Part shown: one piece after another, positions 32,001 to 42,429 of the stretch
Numbering within the stretch: position 1 is the first letter of the stretch
Layout: every line of letters starts with the position of its first letter
Assembly: GCA_030386875.1 (NCBI GenBank)
Contig: CM059578.1
Span: 21,747,009-21,811,008, forward strand
DNA length: 64,000 bases
Source of the DNA: Morinoia aosen
Lineage: Eukaryota; Arthropoda; Malacostraca; Amphipoda; Talitridae
Direction of reading: 5' to 3'
Notes under the pieces: model-generated
The model's database searches: none
What the model was told of the DNA's origin: nothing
What the model saw: only the letters and a program-made list of their open reading frames with translations
Program-made: the position numbers and the translations under genes

Positions 32001-32215
32001 CAGTATATTGATAAGTGCCTTAATGAGAGTTTCATTCTCCTCCCTTAGAAGTTTAAAGACAGCGTCCCCCTTACGGTTTTTTTTTATTAGTGAACCTAGA
32101 GCAATGAAATTTGGTATAAAGATAGGAAATGCAATTTGGAATCGTTCGTCCTCTATGAAAATATGCGATTTTTTTTGAAGAAAACGAAATATACTTGGAA
32201 AACGGAATTTTAGGG

Positions 32216-32538
32216 GGGGTGTTTCAAAATGCATCTCCTCCTACAGTTTTCAAGCTAAAGTGATGATTTTGATATCATTATATGCGGAATATTATGGAGA
32301 TTACGGGGTGCTAAAAATAAAATATCTAAAGACATAATAAAAAAAATTTAAAAACATTTTCGAGGCTCCATTTTTTTGAGTTTGAAAATTTTCATTTTTG
32401 ACTTCACAACTTTTGCTAGCAATAAATTTCGAAATAAAATTTTAGCACCCATTATTTTCCACGCTTTTCCGCATCCAATGATACCAGAATCATCACTGTA
32501 GCTCAAAAACTATAGGAGGAGATGCATTTTGAAACCCC
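32216..32538. mobile_element. hairpin MITE (about 100-bp arms)
   Basis: Left arm 32216-32316 and right arm 32438-32538 are reverse complements with good identity over about 100 bases (GTTTCAAAATGCATCTCCTCC ends), separated by 120 AT-rich bases. There is no ORF. The end GGGTGTTTCAAAA resembles the end of the DD41D mariner at 26386 but diverges afterwards. No clear target duplication. Confidence 0.7.
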
Positions 32539-32984
32539 ACATTTCGATCCTCCAAAAAAAAGGCAAAATAGGTAAACAAACACTCTCAATTTTTCTTCGT
32601 TATTATTTGTGGGGTCAGCTAGGACCCTTGGAATCATTATACAGTAATAAATAGACAAAGAAGATGACATAGCAACGTCGCGCCGTGAAGAAAGAGCCAA
32701 GGGGGAGGTGTAACATGATAAAATACCACTTCCCCCTCCCCTCTCCCCCATTCTTCAAATCCCCGTAGAGGGCGAATGAGCGAATGTAAAAACCTCATTT
32801 TTCACAGGATGTGATGTGCCTGACCTCTTTCACCTCCGATAGCAGCTAAAATCTATTTTTCCCCACATTTCCCTCTTTCTGGGGGGACGCTCCTTAAGGC
32901 TTCAGAACCTGTAGTTGCAGCTACAGCTAAATAAATCTCATGTGCTTGTGGTGATTTCTACAAGCTGTTCGCACATGTGCTTGT
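32539..32984. other. no gene seen
   Basis: Low-information sequence with purine-rich stretches between the MITE and the second LTR-like repeat. No supported coding frame. Confidence 0.4.
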
Positions 32985-33650
32985 TGACACAGAGGTGCCG
33001 CACCAAGCTCTATAAGCTGCCTGCCTCGAACAGTGAGGCAACATCAAATGAAACCTCTAAGTTTGGCACAGGCTTAGTTGGCAGCAAGCCGCTGTTCCGT
33101 CTCGACCAATCCGAGAGCTGGATTACCACAGTGAGGCCGCACCAAGGCCTATATAAACAGCTGCGCCGCGAGCGCATCACCAGAACACTCTCAGCGTCCC
33201 TGATATACACATTCACATCAAAGTCTCGACGCTCCGCAAGCACCACCTTCGCTGCCTTCGCCGACGCCTCGACTGCCAGCCGCCACGCCTCGTTACTTCC
33301 AAGACTCGAGCCAGTTCTCTGCTAGCGTCTCTGGTACTCCGTGGTCGGAGACACTCGGTTTGCAGTACTGGTCTGCTCTCGTCCCCCAACCACGCTGCAC
33401 CTCCCCGACAACTGTCGATCCGCCAAGACGTCCTCGGGTGCTGTATTACTCGACTGTAATATTCCGTTTTGTGCCATTACTGTCGGCGATACCTACAATA
33501 ATACGGCATTAATTCCAGTGGTATTTTCTTTACCCTGCCGGGTTCGTTTGTACCTCAGGCACTCGCTTTGGGCAAAGATATTCTAAAATCTAAAAAATAT
33601 TCACAGTCTGCCTGAAGCGTAAAGCAGCCTGAGGGAGAACACCACATGCT
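32985..33650 (+). repeat. LTR-like repeat, copy 2
   Basis: Same organisation as 30735-31420: GTGCCGCACCAAGC, a TATA-like TATATAAACAGCTG at about 33150, ACTGTCGGCGAT, AATAATACGGCATT and the end GCGTAAAGCAGCCTGAGGGAGAACAC. It ends about 25 bases before the Harbinger element. The order of insertions here cannot be fully resolved. Confidence 0.5.
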
Positions 33651-33963
33651 GAAAGTAACGACACAACATATTCTTAGGCCGGCCCTACACGTAACTGTTT
33701 ATCTGAACGATTTATCTGTGCAGACAAATCGTTACGATAAATCGAACGTGTAGGGGGGAATTTGTGCAGATTGCGATCGCTTCAGATGGACTGATCGAGA
33801 GATCTGAACAGTTGAAGAATTCATACTTCTGTCTGAAACGATTGTTTCCATTTCAGATCAAAATCTCACGTGTAGGGGTAAATCTGTGCAGGTTATCAGT
33901 TTTTTAGTTTAGACTTTTTGTCAGCGGTCAAGCCTTTCCAAGTGTTTGTTTAACATTGAAATT

Positions 33964-36900
33964 ATGAATCACAAAGTATTAGAAGAATTCATTGAAATAT
34001 ACCAAACTGAACAGTGTTTGTGGAAAGTAACATGCAAAGAGTACCATAACCGTGGCATGAAAAACGCAGCATATGAAAAATTAATTACAAAATTATGGGA
34101 AACAATATCTGGTGCTAACCGTGATGTGGTTGTGAAAAAATATAATAATTTACGCACAACATATAGAAGAGAAGCGAAAAAAGTGCATGCTTCCAAGAAA
34201 TCGGGAGCAGGATCAAATGATGTTTATGTTCCAAAACTGTGGTATTTTGAAAAGCTTGCATTCCTTCAGGATCAAGAAAATGCACGGGAAAGTCTCACTA
34301 ATATTGAGGAAGATGAAAGTCAGGTGAGTCTATACACTGTTTATTTTATTATATAGTTGATACAGGCACATACAATATATGCTATTAATAAAGGGTGTGA
34401 AGGGTATAAAGGGTGGTTCTGCAACGAATCAAAGTGACGAAAAGTAGGCTATATATGTAGCATTTTACTTAGAGGAATAAGTAACAACTAATAAGGTAGA
34501 AATGGAATGAATCACCCAGTTACATTCAAGTCTTCCGTCTCGAATGTTACGAGTATACGAGTAGATAATTCTGTATAATCGGCACTATAATTTTATTTAT
34601 TTATTACGTGTTCTCTGATAACTGTGACGTTCGAACATTTAAACAATTTAAACAATTTAAACAATTTATTTACCACAGGAGATACAGAGGTAGAATGTTT
34701 CTTAAGTCTAATACAATGGTCAGAGTTGAGTATAGCTACCTGTGGGCCCGAATAAGTTCAGCGACTTCTAGGGCATCCTACCATTACATTATTCTAGGGC
34801 GTACAATAATGTTTAACCTAATTCACTTAGCCTAGTTTCGCATTAGACTGATCAACAGGATAATGAACTCGATATTGATTTTTATTTTTACCATATAGGT
34901 TATATGGACAATATTTAACAGTATATTCGATAACGATTTAGGAGCAGACTGAAAATCGGCGATATTACTCATGGCAAATTGCATTATTTGGACCAGACAT
35001 GTAGGAGGCAGGATTTGACTTGGTGATCTTACACGACTAGTATTCTGATAAGAAGTGAGACTCAAGATTTCTTTTAAATACCTTGTAAGAATTACTTTCA
35101 CGGATCTCCGCAGGTATTGAGTTGCAGGTTTTAGTTCCAACGAATAGTATACTATGTTGCGAGCGGGCCTTTGAATAATAAGGAAGCATGAATTTACTTT
35201 TATTTCGTGTTAAATGGTCGTGATGACCAGTTTGCGCAGTTAATAAATGTTGTAGGCTATTGTCGCCATCATTAGCTAATGTTTTGTAGATGAAATTGCA
35301 GATGGAGATTTTGTAGAGATCCGAGAGTTTAAGTATGTGTAAATTTTTGAATGAATCATTTGTGTGAGCATTATATTCTAGGTTCTTTACCGCTCTGATG
35401 GCTCTTTTTTGCAGAGTGAAAATTATATTGGTTTTATTTTTATGAGTTCCATGCCATGCTTCTATTCCGTATTGCAGGTATGGTGAAATGAGCGTTCGAT
35501 AAAGCATTAGTAAGGCTGTTTCAGGCAGGAAATTTTCAACTTTATTCAGGATTCCGATGGATTTTGATAATTTAGAACTAATATGAGTGATGTGCTCTTT
35601 GAAGGTCAGATGTTTATCTATTATGATGCCCAGAAATTTACATGAGTTGGTTTCTTTGATTTCACCTTCGCCAATTTTAATGGATGGTAGAGATATATTT
35701 TTCTTGTATGAGAACGTAATATAATATATTTTATCAATATTAAGGCTTATTTTATTAGCTTTAAGCCACAGTGAAACCTTATGGAGTTCATTATTTATAC
35801 TCTCCGCAATCGTAGTGGGATTTTCGTTCGGAAGGACCGCGGAAAGCGTACTGTCATCGGCAAAAAGTATGAATTTAAAAAATGATGTAGATTGAATAAT
35901 ATCATTGATAAAAATCAGAAAAAGGAGAGGCCCAAGAACAGATCCTTGTGGAACTCCATGGCTAATTTTCTGTGGGTCCGATTTTGCGTCGTCAATGACA
36001 CCGTATTGCTTCCGATTTGTTAGGTATGATCTGAACCAATCATGGGCAACCCCGCGAATGCCATAACAATGAAGTTTCGAGAGTAATATGTTATGGTCCA
36101 CACAATCGAATGCTTTTCGAAAGTCAAGAAATACAGAGAAGACAGTCTTTCCGTTATCTATATTAGAATAAAGGAATTTTAAATGATTTAATATTGCCTG
36201 TGTTGTTGATTTTTTACAGCGAAAGCCGTATTGTTTATCATAGAGAAATGATTTTTGTTCAAAATAAGAGTACACTTTTTTATACACAATTTTCTCGAAT
36301 ACCTTGCTAATAATTGGTAACATGGAGATAGGTCGATAATTGTTTACACAGGTTTTTTCACCATTTTTAAAGATAGGGGTTACTCTAGCAACTTTGAGGG
36401 AGTTCGGGAAAGTGCCTAGTAAGAGAGACTGGTTAATAATATTGGATATCAGCGGGGCCACAATATCAGCAATTATTTTAAGTATTTTAGTTGGAAACGT
36501 TTGTAACCCACTCGATTTATTTTTCATGTGGTTTATGCACGCAATTACATCGGAGGAGTTTGTAGGCCTAAAGAAAAAGGAGTTGTGTTCTCGAATATGA
36601 TCCATAAATTCCAGGTGATCAGTAGGTTCACTTGGAATACCATTGGCTATAGTTTTCCCTACGTTTACAAAGAAGTTGTTGAAGAGATTAGCAATTTCAT
36701 TCTTCTCATGGTATTTTACATTATCTTGAGTGATATATCCAATTTTCTTTTTATCGGCGTTATTCGGTTTATAACAAGAGTTAAGGAGGCGCCAAGTCTT
36801 TTTAACGTCAGCTTTGAATTGAGTAAACTTGAGGGTAAAGTAGCTCTTTTTTGATGTTCTTATCTGGTTTGTCACATAGTTTCTGAATCGGTTATATGTT

Positions 36901-39900
36901 TCTCTAGATATTCGTCCTTCGCAAAGGAGGGCTAGGTACGCTTGGCGTTTCTTTATATTTATCACGATGTCTCTAGTAATCCAGGGCTTTTGTCTATTTT
37001 TCGGGGTAACTGTACGGGTTACAATTGGGCAACACTGATTGTATGCGTTCATTATGGTTTCAGTCAACTTTACTACTGATTCATCAATGCTCCTTGCATT
37101 ATTGTTTTGTTGGGTGATGTGCAATGTTGGCATTACATCTTCTAGAACGGTGCGCATTTCTTCTAAATTTGATTCGTTTATTTTACGGTATGAGTAAGTT
37201 TCAGCCCGTGCTTTGGTGCACGCAAGATGGACATTTTTCTTAATAAGAAAAACTGGAAAATGATCTGATAAGTCAGAAGTATTTATTCCAGCAAGAAAAT
37301 CACTTGGGTCTGTCATAAAGATATTGTCAAGCAGCGTGGCACATTCTGAGGTTATTCGTGTTGGCTTTGTGGTGATCGGAAGGAAAGATTTAGAATGAAA
37401 TGCATTCAAGAAATTAGAGATTGGTTCATAGCTTTCATGTTTCAGCAAATCATAGTTGAGGTCACTGCATATTATTATGTCATTGTAGAAGGACCTCTTA
37501 AACTGAGAAGTAATTCGATTAAGCTCATTAAGGAAGGATACAGGACAGGCTGTAGGCGGCCTATACACCGTTCCAAGCACAATTCGTTTGCCATCTCTAG
37601 ACAGTTCTACGAATAATGATTCTATATGATCCTGATTCAGTGTTGCACTTGCTATGATTCTCGAATCCATGTGCTTAGAAATGTATGTACTGATGCCCCC
37701 GCCTCGCTTGTTTTTTCGTAGCGAATGGTAACTATGATAATTTTCAAATTTAATCATGTCTTTGGTCGAGTCATCTAGCCAGCTTTCGGTGAAGCTAATC
37801 ACATCTAAGGTACACCTAAGTTCAGTAATAGTACATTGTATCTCTTCCAATTTTGGATAGAGTGACCTACAGTTCCAACACAGTAGCGAAAAATCCTGCC
37901 GGGTTATTCGTATAGATTCGTTGAATTTTGATATATTAGTATATCTGCAGTTTTCAGAGTCGTTTAGGTTTGGAAATATTCTGTTCAAATGATTGAGATC
38001 CGGGTCGATTTCATCTAATATATCAGCGTGATCAGTCATTCAAAATTAGTAAACAGTAGGCAGTAAGTACTATTGTATAACTTAAAACGAAATACAGAGT
38101 CAAGATTAAAAGGATATTTCTATCGAAAAACTAGCTTAGGAAGTATAGAAAAGAGTAAGAAATCTAGCGTGATTTCGTGAGTACACTCAATACTCAGCCA
38201 AGAGCGATTAATATTGGAGTTCAATATACAAAATTGATGCGTACAAATTGCTGAAGGCGTTGTTACAAAGTTCACATACAACAGGTAATAAGTTTTAAAA
38301 AAAAATAAAAATAAATAGAAAAAATTTAGCGACGATGATAATCTAATCAGGTAATATGTTTTACACATAATAATAATAATTTGTTGGTGAAAAATTACAT
38401 ACAATTTACGAGGAAAGGCGAACAATGTGGATATCAATATTCCATCATAGCATTGGTAGGTACAAATTGCTGATGGTGTTGTTGCAATTTCCAATACAGT
38501 TGTCATAAATGTTCATATATATCTGTCATAAGATTGTCAAAATTGAGGTAAAACTGCCGTATATATCTTTAGAGGTTGGAACTGATTCATGACATGAAGT
38601 TATGCAGTTTGAAGATCTAGTGTAAAGTTATAGAATTCTAGGCGTTATTGGCATACGAGTATATAATTTGACACAGTTACAAGTTTTGATACCTAATTGA
38701 GGTGAACACCCAAGACCTGATTCGATTATTTATCCAGTTGCCGCATCAGGTATTGGTCGAGCTCTTCTGGCGTGTTAATCTGACGTCTCGAGTCCGGTTG
38801 TCCAGGGATGAATGCGAAGATGTTTCCATCATGGGTCCTCGGGGTTCCGATTTTTTCCGGGAAATTTCTCTTGGCTACTCTCAAGGTGTACATGATCTTG
38901 GCTCGTGAAGGTATTAGATATTCATTTATATAGAACGTTGGTTTATTTACTCGGCAGGCAGAGAAAATTTCACGTTTTTTGTTGTAATGTTTCAGTTCGA
39001 AAGCGATGTTTCTTCGATCCTCGTTTCCACTTAGTGGTTTTCTTCCCATTCTGTTAGCTGACGTGATGTCAGCATCACTGAGGTCGATGTTGATGTCCTT
39101 CAGAATTTTGCAGACTGTTTCTTTGCAATTTTCGTTGTTGTGTGAATGAGGTAGTTCCCCCCCCGGAAATGACGAGAGTACATTTTCTATCTTCCAGGTC
39201 TCGGCGCTGATCATTTTTTTCCAAGCGATCGAGACGCGACTCCAAGCTTTGTATTTTCTCATTCTGCTCTTCAATAATTTGTTTTTGTTCTGCTTCTTTT
39301 CCTGCTATTGTTTCAGATAGTGTTTTAAGGTCGCTTATTTCACTTTTCATTTCGTCAATATCACTATTAAATTTTGTCATCACTGAGTCGAAATATTTTA
39401 TTTGAACAGATACCACTTCTTTGCAGTCTTGCGTTAGGCTAGACACATCAGGATATTGACCAAACTTTGGTTGATACTCACAGCTGTTATTGCAGCTGCT
39501 GATGTTGTTGCGTTGCTTCTTGGGTCCCATCTTGTAGGTTGAGAGAGTTGGCTTCCTTGTATAAACGAGGGTTGAACACCTTCACACTTTATGAGGGAAT
39601 ATTATATTCTTAGTTTGATGATTTAAATGTTAATATCACATTTGAATCCTCATGGCGAGAGAGGGTACCCATTCAGGCTAGAAGTACATTCTTTCTAACA
39701 ATAGGCACTTTGTTTCGGAGCGAGCGGAGCGAGCGCAACGCACATCCTCACCATATGGAGTCTCAGAGGACACTGAATCACTTGATCTTATAATGAACAC
39801 ATAGCACCCAGGAATGAGATCTAGTTACAAAACAGGTTGCTTAAATATTTATGTAGCATTGTTGCATCCATATTTTAATGCGGATATGTACCTATAGCCT

Positions 39901-41427
39901 TAATTAAGTTTCAATGGATGAAGTTGTCTTGCCATGGCACTTTGCCTTCTCTGATGAAATATTCAGTTAAATTTTGTCTAATCATTTTGGCGGTTTCCAT
40001 CGGATTCCCTTAGTTTCTTCGGGCAAGATTGATCATATTTGAATCTTCAGGTCTTAAAACTTCCACTGTTGTACCGCAGTCAGCATTTTCTGCAACATAG
40101 CAATCTGGTGAGGCATAGTTAATGCCATCACAACGGCATTAATGTCTTCTAAACTAATATTTATTCGTGTATGAAATATTCTAAATCTCGATGCCATAAT
40201 TCCGAAAGCACTTTCTACCACTCGACGAGCTCTTGAGAGACGATAATTAAATATCTTTCTGTCGTTATGCCCAGTAAGTCTCCCATTCTATAAGGCTTCA
40301 TCATATCAGGCCGCAGTGCAAAAGCATCATCGCTAACAAAGACATACGGTAGAACTCTATGTGATTCATCTATTTGGTCGTCAGGTGGTATATTTAGAGA
40401 ATTATTAGTTAATTTTCTGTAAAACATAGTGTTCTGTATAACTCCACCGTCAGAATTTCTACCATTTGAGCCAACATCACACATGATGAATTCGCATTTT
40501 GCATTAGCGATTGCCATTAGGACTACACTGTGCCGTCCCTTATAATTATATAACAGAGAACCACTGTCTGCTGGAGGAACAATATCCACGTGCTTGCCGT
40601 CTAACGCCCCCAGGCATTGTGGAAATTGCCAATCTCGCTGAAATTGTTTTGCGATACTTTTCCATTCTTCTTCCGTTTGAGGGAACTGAAATGAAGAAAT
40701 TACATAGGATTAATTCACTTGAATGCGTAAAAATTGTTGTTTGTATAGTTTATAAATTATATTCATTTTGAACATAAATTTTAGATAAAATAATGTTTTA
40801 TAATTCAAATTTCTTTTTTTGTAATTAATAGCAGTTTCTTTCTTCTTACAGAGATCATGGCGTGATGATGAGCCTGTGCCTGAGTCCAGCCCTTCACCGG
40901 ATGTCAATGAAAACGAAGTTGATAATGAATATTCTGTGCTAGATATCAGCAACCCACCATATGTCAGCAACTCACCAACTCCCACGTCTCCTTCACCAAC
41001 TAATAGTACAAGTAGTGTAGCACAGCCCAGATCCAGCAAAAGAAAATGCAAAAATGACATGGCTGACACTGTGCTGACGACTATCAATGAGCACTTCAAA
41101 AAATCAAGGGTGCCAGTAAAAGAAGACAAGCATGATGTATTTGGGAAGAATGTCGCGCACAAGTTACGAGGATTGAATAATTTACAAAGGATATTGGCTG
41201 AAAAAATCATTAATGATGCTCTCTTTGAAGCTGAATTGGGAGTTCTTACGCATAATCATAAAATTATGCCTGTAACAAATACTCAGTTGCCAATGCAGCA
41301 CAATACATTTGAACAACCCTCGCAACGCCCGGAACAGTATACTCATACAAGCTTTCCATTGCCCTCACCCTCTTTACCATTGGATCCTTTAGCTCAGGCT
41401 GTTAGGATGATGACCGAAATACCTTAG
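33964..41427 (+). CDS. Harbinger MADF-type DNA-binding protein, two exons
   Basis: Exon 1 is 33964-34323 (120 codons from ATG; splice donor CAG|GTGAGT). Exon 2 is 40852-41427 (acceptor TTCTTCTTACAG|A). The phases join cleanly to give 311 residues without a stop. Residues about 10-100 are a MADF (Myb/SANT-like) domain: FIEIYQTEQCLWKV, YEKLITKLWE, VVVKKYNNLRTTYRREAKKV, LWYFEKLAFL. The C-terminal part (FGKNVAHKLRGLNNLQRILAEKIINDALF) resembles a BESS-type interaction motif. In this group the protein helps the transposase reach the nucleus and the transposon ends. The intron now contains the 5-kb LINE-F. Exon 2 lies inside the intron of the transposase gene on the other strand. Confidence 0.82.
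35037..38039 (-). CDS. LINE-F ORF2 polyprotein (endonuclease + reverse transcriptase), intact 1000 codons
   Basis: Starts at ATG 38039 and is open to TAA. Residues 50-265 form an apurinic-type endonuclease: N56 (CWNCRSL), E85 (FTESWLDD), Y159 (TVYRPP), SDLNYD at 192-197 with D193 and N195, and SDH at 258-260. The usual Gly and Phe of the GDFN motif are Ser and Leu here. The RT spans about 500-800: NYRPISMLP near 568, FLDFRKAFDCVDH with D639, HGVPQGSVLGP near 694-703 and FADDS 726-730 with the catalytic Asp pair 728-729. The C-terminal part (700-1000) has LGIIIDKHL and the usual thumb and tail. The enzyme would nick genomic DNA and copy element RNA there. It may be competent if the endonuclease substitutions are tolerated. 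Confidence 0.93.
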   Translation of the reverse strand: MTDHADILDEIDPDLNHLNRIFPNLNDSENCRYTNISKFNESIRITRQDFSLLCWNCRSLYPKLEEIQCTITELRCTLDVISFTESWLDDSTKDMIKFENYHSYHSLRKNKRGGGISTYISKHMDSRIIASATLNQDHIESLFVELSRDGKRIVLGTVYRPPTACPVSFLNELNRITSQFKRSFYNDIIICSDLNYDLLKHESYEPISNFLNAFHSKSFLPITTKPTRITSECATLLDNIFMTDPSDFLAGINTSDLSDHFPVFLIKKNVHLACTKARAETYSYRKINESNLEEMRTVLEDVMPTLHITQQNNNARSIDESVVKLTETIMNAYNQCCPIVTRTVTPKNRQKPWITRDIVINIKKRQAYLALLCEGRISRETYNRFRNYVTNQIRTSKKSYFTLKFTQFKADVKKTWRLLNSCYKPNNADKKKIGYITQDNVKYHEKNEIANLFNNFFVNVGKTIANGIPSEPTDHLEFMDHIREHNSFFFRPTNSSDVIACINHMKNKSSGLQTFPTKILKIIADIVAPLISNIINQSLLLGTFPNSLKVARVTPIFKNGEKTCVNNYRPISMLPIISKVFEKIVYKKVYSYFEQKSFLYDKQYGFRCKKSTTQAILNHLKFLYSNIDNGKTVFSVFLDFRKAFDCVDHNILLSKLHCYGIRGVAHDWFRSYLTNRKQYGVIDDAKSDPQKISHGVPQGSVLGPLLFLIFINDIIQSTSFFKFILFADDSTLSAVLPNENPTTIAESINNELHKVSLWLKANKISLNIDKIYYITFSYKKNISLPSIKIGEGEIKETNSCKFLGIIIDKHLTFKEHITHISSKLSKSIGILNKVENFLPETALLMLYRTLISPYLQYGIEAWHGTHKNKTNIIFTLQKRAIRAVKNLEYNAHTNDSFKNLHILKLSDLYKISICNFIYKTLANDGDNSLQHLLTAQTGHHDHLTRNKSKFMLPYYSKARSQHSILFVGTKTCNSIPAEIRESNSYKVFKRNLESHFLSEY
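38040..38725 (-). promoter_or_regulatory. long ORF1-ORF2 spacer of LINE-F, conserved in copy E
   Basis: 686 non-coding bases separate the two ORFs. The same spacer is kept, highly alike, in copy E (21568-22292). Inside it a CAACAAC-CC-TCAGCAATTTGTAC block occurs twice, about 220 bases apart (minus strand of about 38452-38487 and 38234-38268). A spacer this long rules out simple ORF1-ORF2 read-on, so separate ORF2 translation or an internal promoter is likely; this is inferred. Confidence 0.6.
38726..39530 (-). pseudogene. LINE-F ORF1 (coiled coil + RRM-like), one frameshift
   Basis: Starts at 39530 (MGPKKQRNN). Residues about 40-110 form a coiled coil (FNSDIDEMKSEISDLKTLSE...IIEEQNEKIQSLESRLDRLEKNDQRRDLEDR). 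A frameshift near 39150-39190 moves on to a second frame, with ETVCKILKDINIDLSDADITSANRMG and REIFSACRVNKPTFYINEYL, which resembles the RNA-binding C-terminal region of CR1/L1-like ORF1 proteins. It ends at 38726. Repair of one length change would give about 260 residues, so the element is nearly intact. Confidence 0.75.
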
Positions 41428-42095
41428 TGACAGTCTTACATACTTCTTTAATAAATAAGTCTGATTTTCGATATTGAATAACCGAGTTAGATTTTTGTTT
41501 GCTATCGAACATGTGTTTTCGATAATTGTATTATTTTTTTCTATTTCTCAACTACTCCACACTTACATACACACAAAACATATTGGGTTTGTTGTACTAT
41601 GTTTGTATTACGTATGTTATGTTGTATTATTACTTAATAAATACTAACCTTCAAATACTGTTTTCGTAGCACCTTATAAATCACTCGGCACGTTTCGGGA
41701 ATAAGAACCCTGAGAGCTTGAGGTGAAATCATTGTTGTAAATTTGAGGTCTTCATAGCACCGTCTTGTGGCTAAAAACCTTAATGTAGCTGACAGTCTTT
41801 CATGAGGGGTTATGGCACATCTCATGACCGTATCTTGTTTCTGTATGAAAGGTTTCACCAAACATAAAAGGTTGAAGTATGTTTCCTCATCCATCCTTAA
41901 ATAATTTCTCCAGTCCTTTGGTGCTACTCTTAACTCCTTCAATAAGTTTATATGAGTTTATCTATTCCTCTTTAGAAGCCATTCTTTGCTCCACTTGCGG
42001 CCGCGCCTTGAACCAGAAGCACTTTTTGCCCTTTTTAGGCATATTGCCACAGCTAAACCTGCTAGAGCTACAGAGTCCTCTTCCTCCGAAGACAT
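39915..42095 (-). pseudogene. PIF/Harbinger DDE transposase, two exons, damaged
   Basis: Exon 1 starts at ATG 42095 (MSSEEEDSVALAG) and runs through RKWSKEWLLKRN, a stop near 41960 (Tyr to stop) and KELRVAPKDWRNYLRMDEETYFNLL to the donor near 41650 (AAG|GTTAGT). Exon 2 starts after TTTCAG at about 40690 (FPQTEEEWKSIAKQF) and contains the DDE core: D in GALDGKHVDI, D in VSDDAFALRP and E in VVESAFGIMASRFRI. A frameshift at about 40214 interrupts it. It ends at QDNFIH near 39917. The intron holds exon 2 of the MADF gene on the other strand. The copy is probably inactive; the lesions are only two, so it is not very old. Confidence 0.82.
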
Positions 42096-42225
42096 TGCGA
42101 AGACTGTGGAAATCACAACGATTCTCTGAATGGTGTAGGGGCAGCGACGGTCAGATGACTTGCAACGATTTTTATCTGCACAGATAAATCGTTCAGATAA
42201 ACAGTTACGTGTAGGGCCGGCCTTA

Positions 42226-42420
42226 CACTGCCGTCAGACTTAAGAACATTAACGGTAGGAGATGCCCATTCGCTATCATACACTTTAGAAATTTTCCCAT
42301 ACTCAGCAAGCGCTCCACTTCGGTTTTGACAGAGTCTCTTAGTCTTACAGGAGCAGGGCGTGCTTTACAAAATACAGGAACTGCATAAGGCGACACATCA
42401 GTATGAACGGTCTCTTCAAC
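42226..42420 (-). pseudogene. gypsy-type RT, N-terminal motifs
   Basis: The minus strand reads PVFCKARPAPVRLRDSVKTE and VERLLSMGKF, then SEWASPTVNVLKSDGS in the next frame, the region just before the RICGDF motif. The gene is broken at 42225 by the Harbinger insertion. The RICGDF part is found at about 31830, beyond Harbinger and the LTR-like repeats, so both pieces probably belong to one gypsy element. Confidence 0.72.
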
Positions 42421-42429
42421 GTTAGAAAA

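Larger units (their letters stand above)
34625..39600 (-). mobile_element. LINE copy F (CR1/L2 group), near full length
   Basis: Contains ORF1 (39530-38726), a 690-base spacer, an intact ORF2 (38039-35037) and a 3' UTR of about 400 bases that ends in about 3.5 units of TTGTTTAAA (34625-34665), the short-repeat tail typical of CR1/L2 elements. It sits in the intron of the Harbinger MADF gene. The 5' end is estimated. Confidence 0.85.
33677..42222. mobile_element. PIF/Harbinger transposon, 8.5 kb with nested LINE
   Basis: Identical 48-bp terminal inverted repeats (33677-33724 and 42175-42222, GGCCGGCCCTACACGTAACT...) are flanked by TTA on both sides (33674-33676 and 42223-42225), the Harbinger target duplication. 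Subterminal copies of CGTGTAGGGG occur inside the left end. It carries the two genes of the group, a MADF DNA-binding protein (+) and a DDE transposase (-). About 5 kb of its length is LINE-F, so the element was about 3.6 kb when it inserted. It interrupts a gypsy RT gene. Confidence 0.9.
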
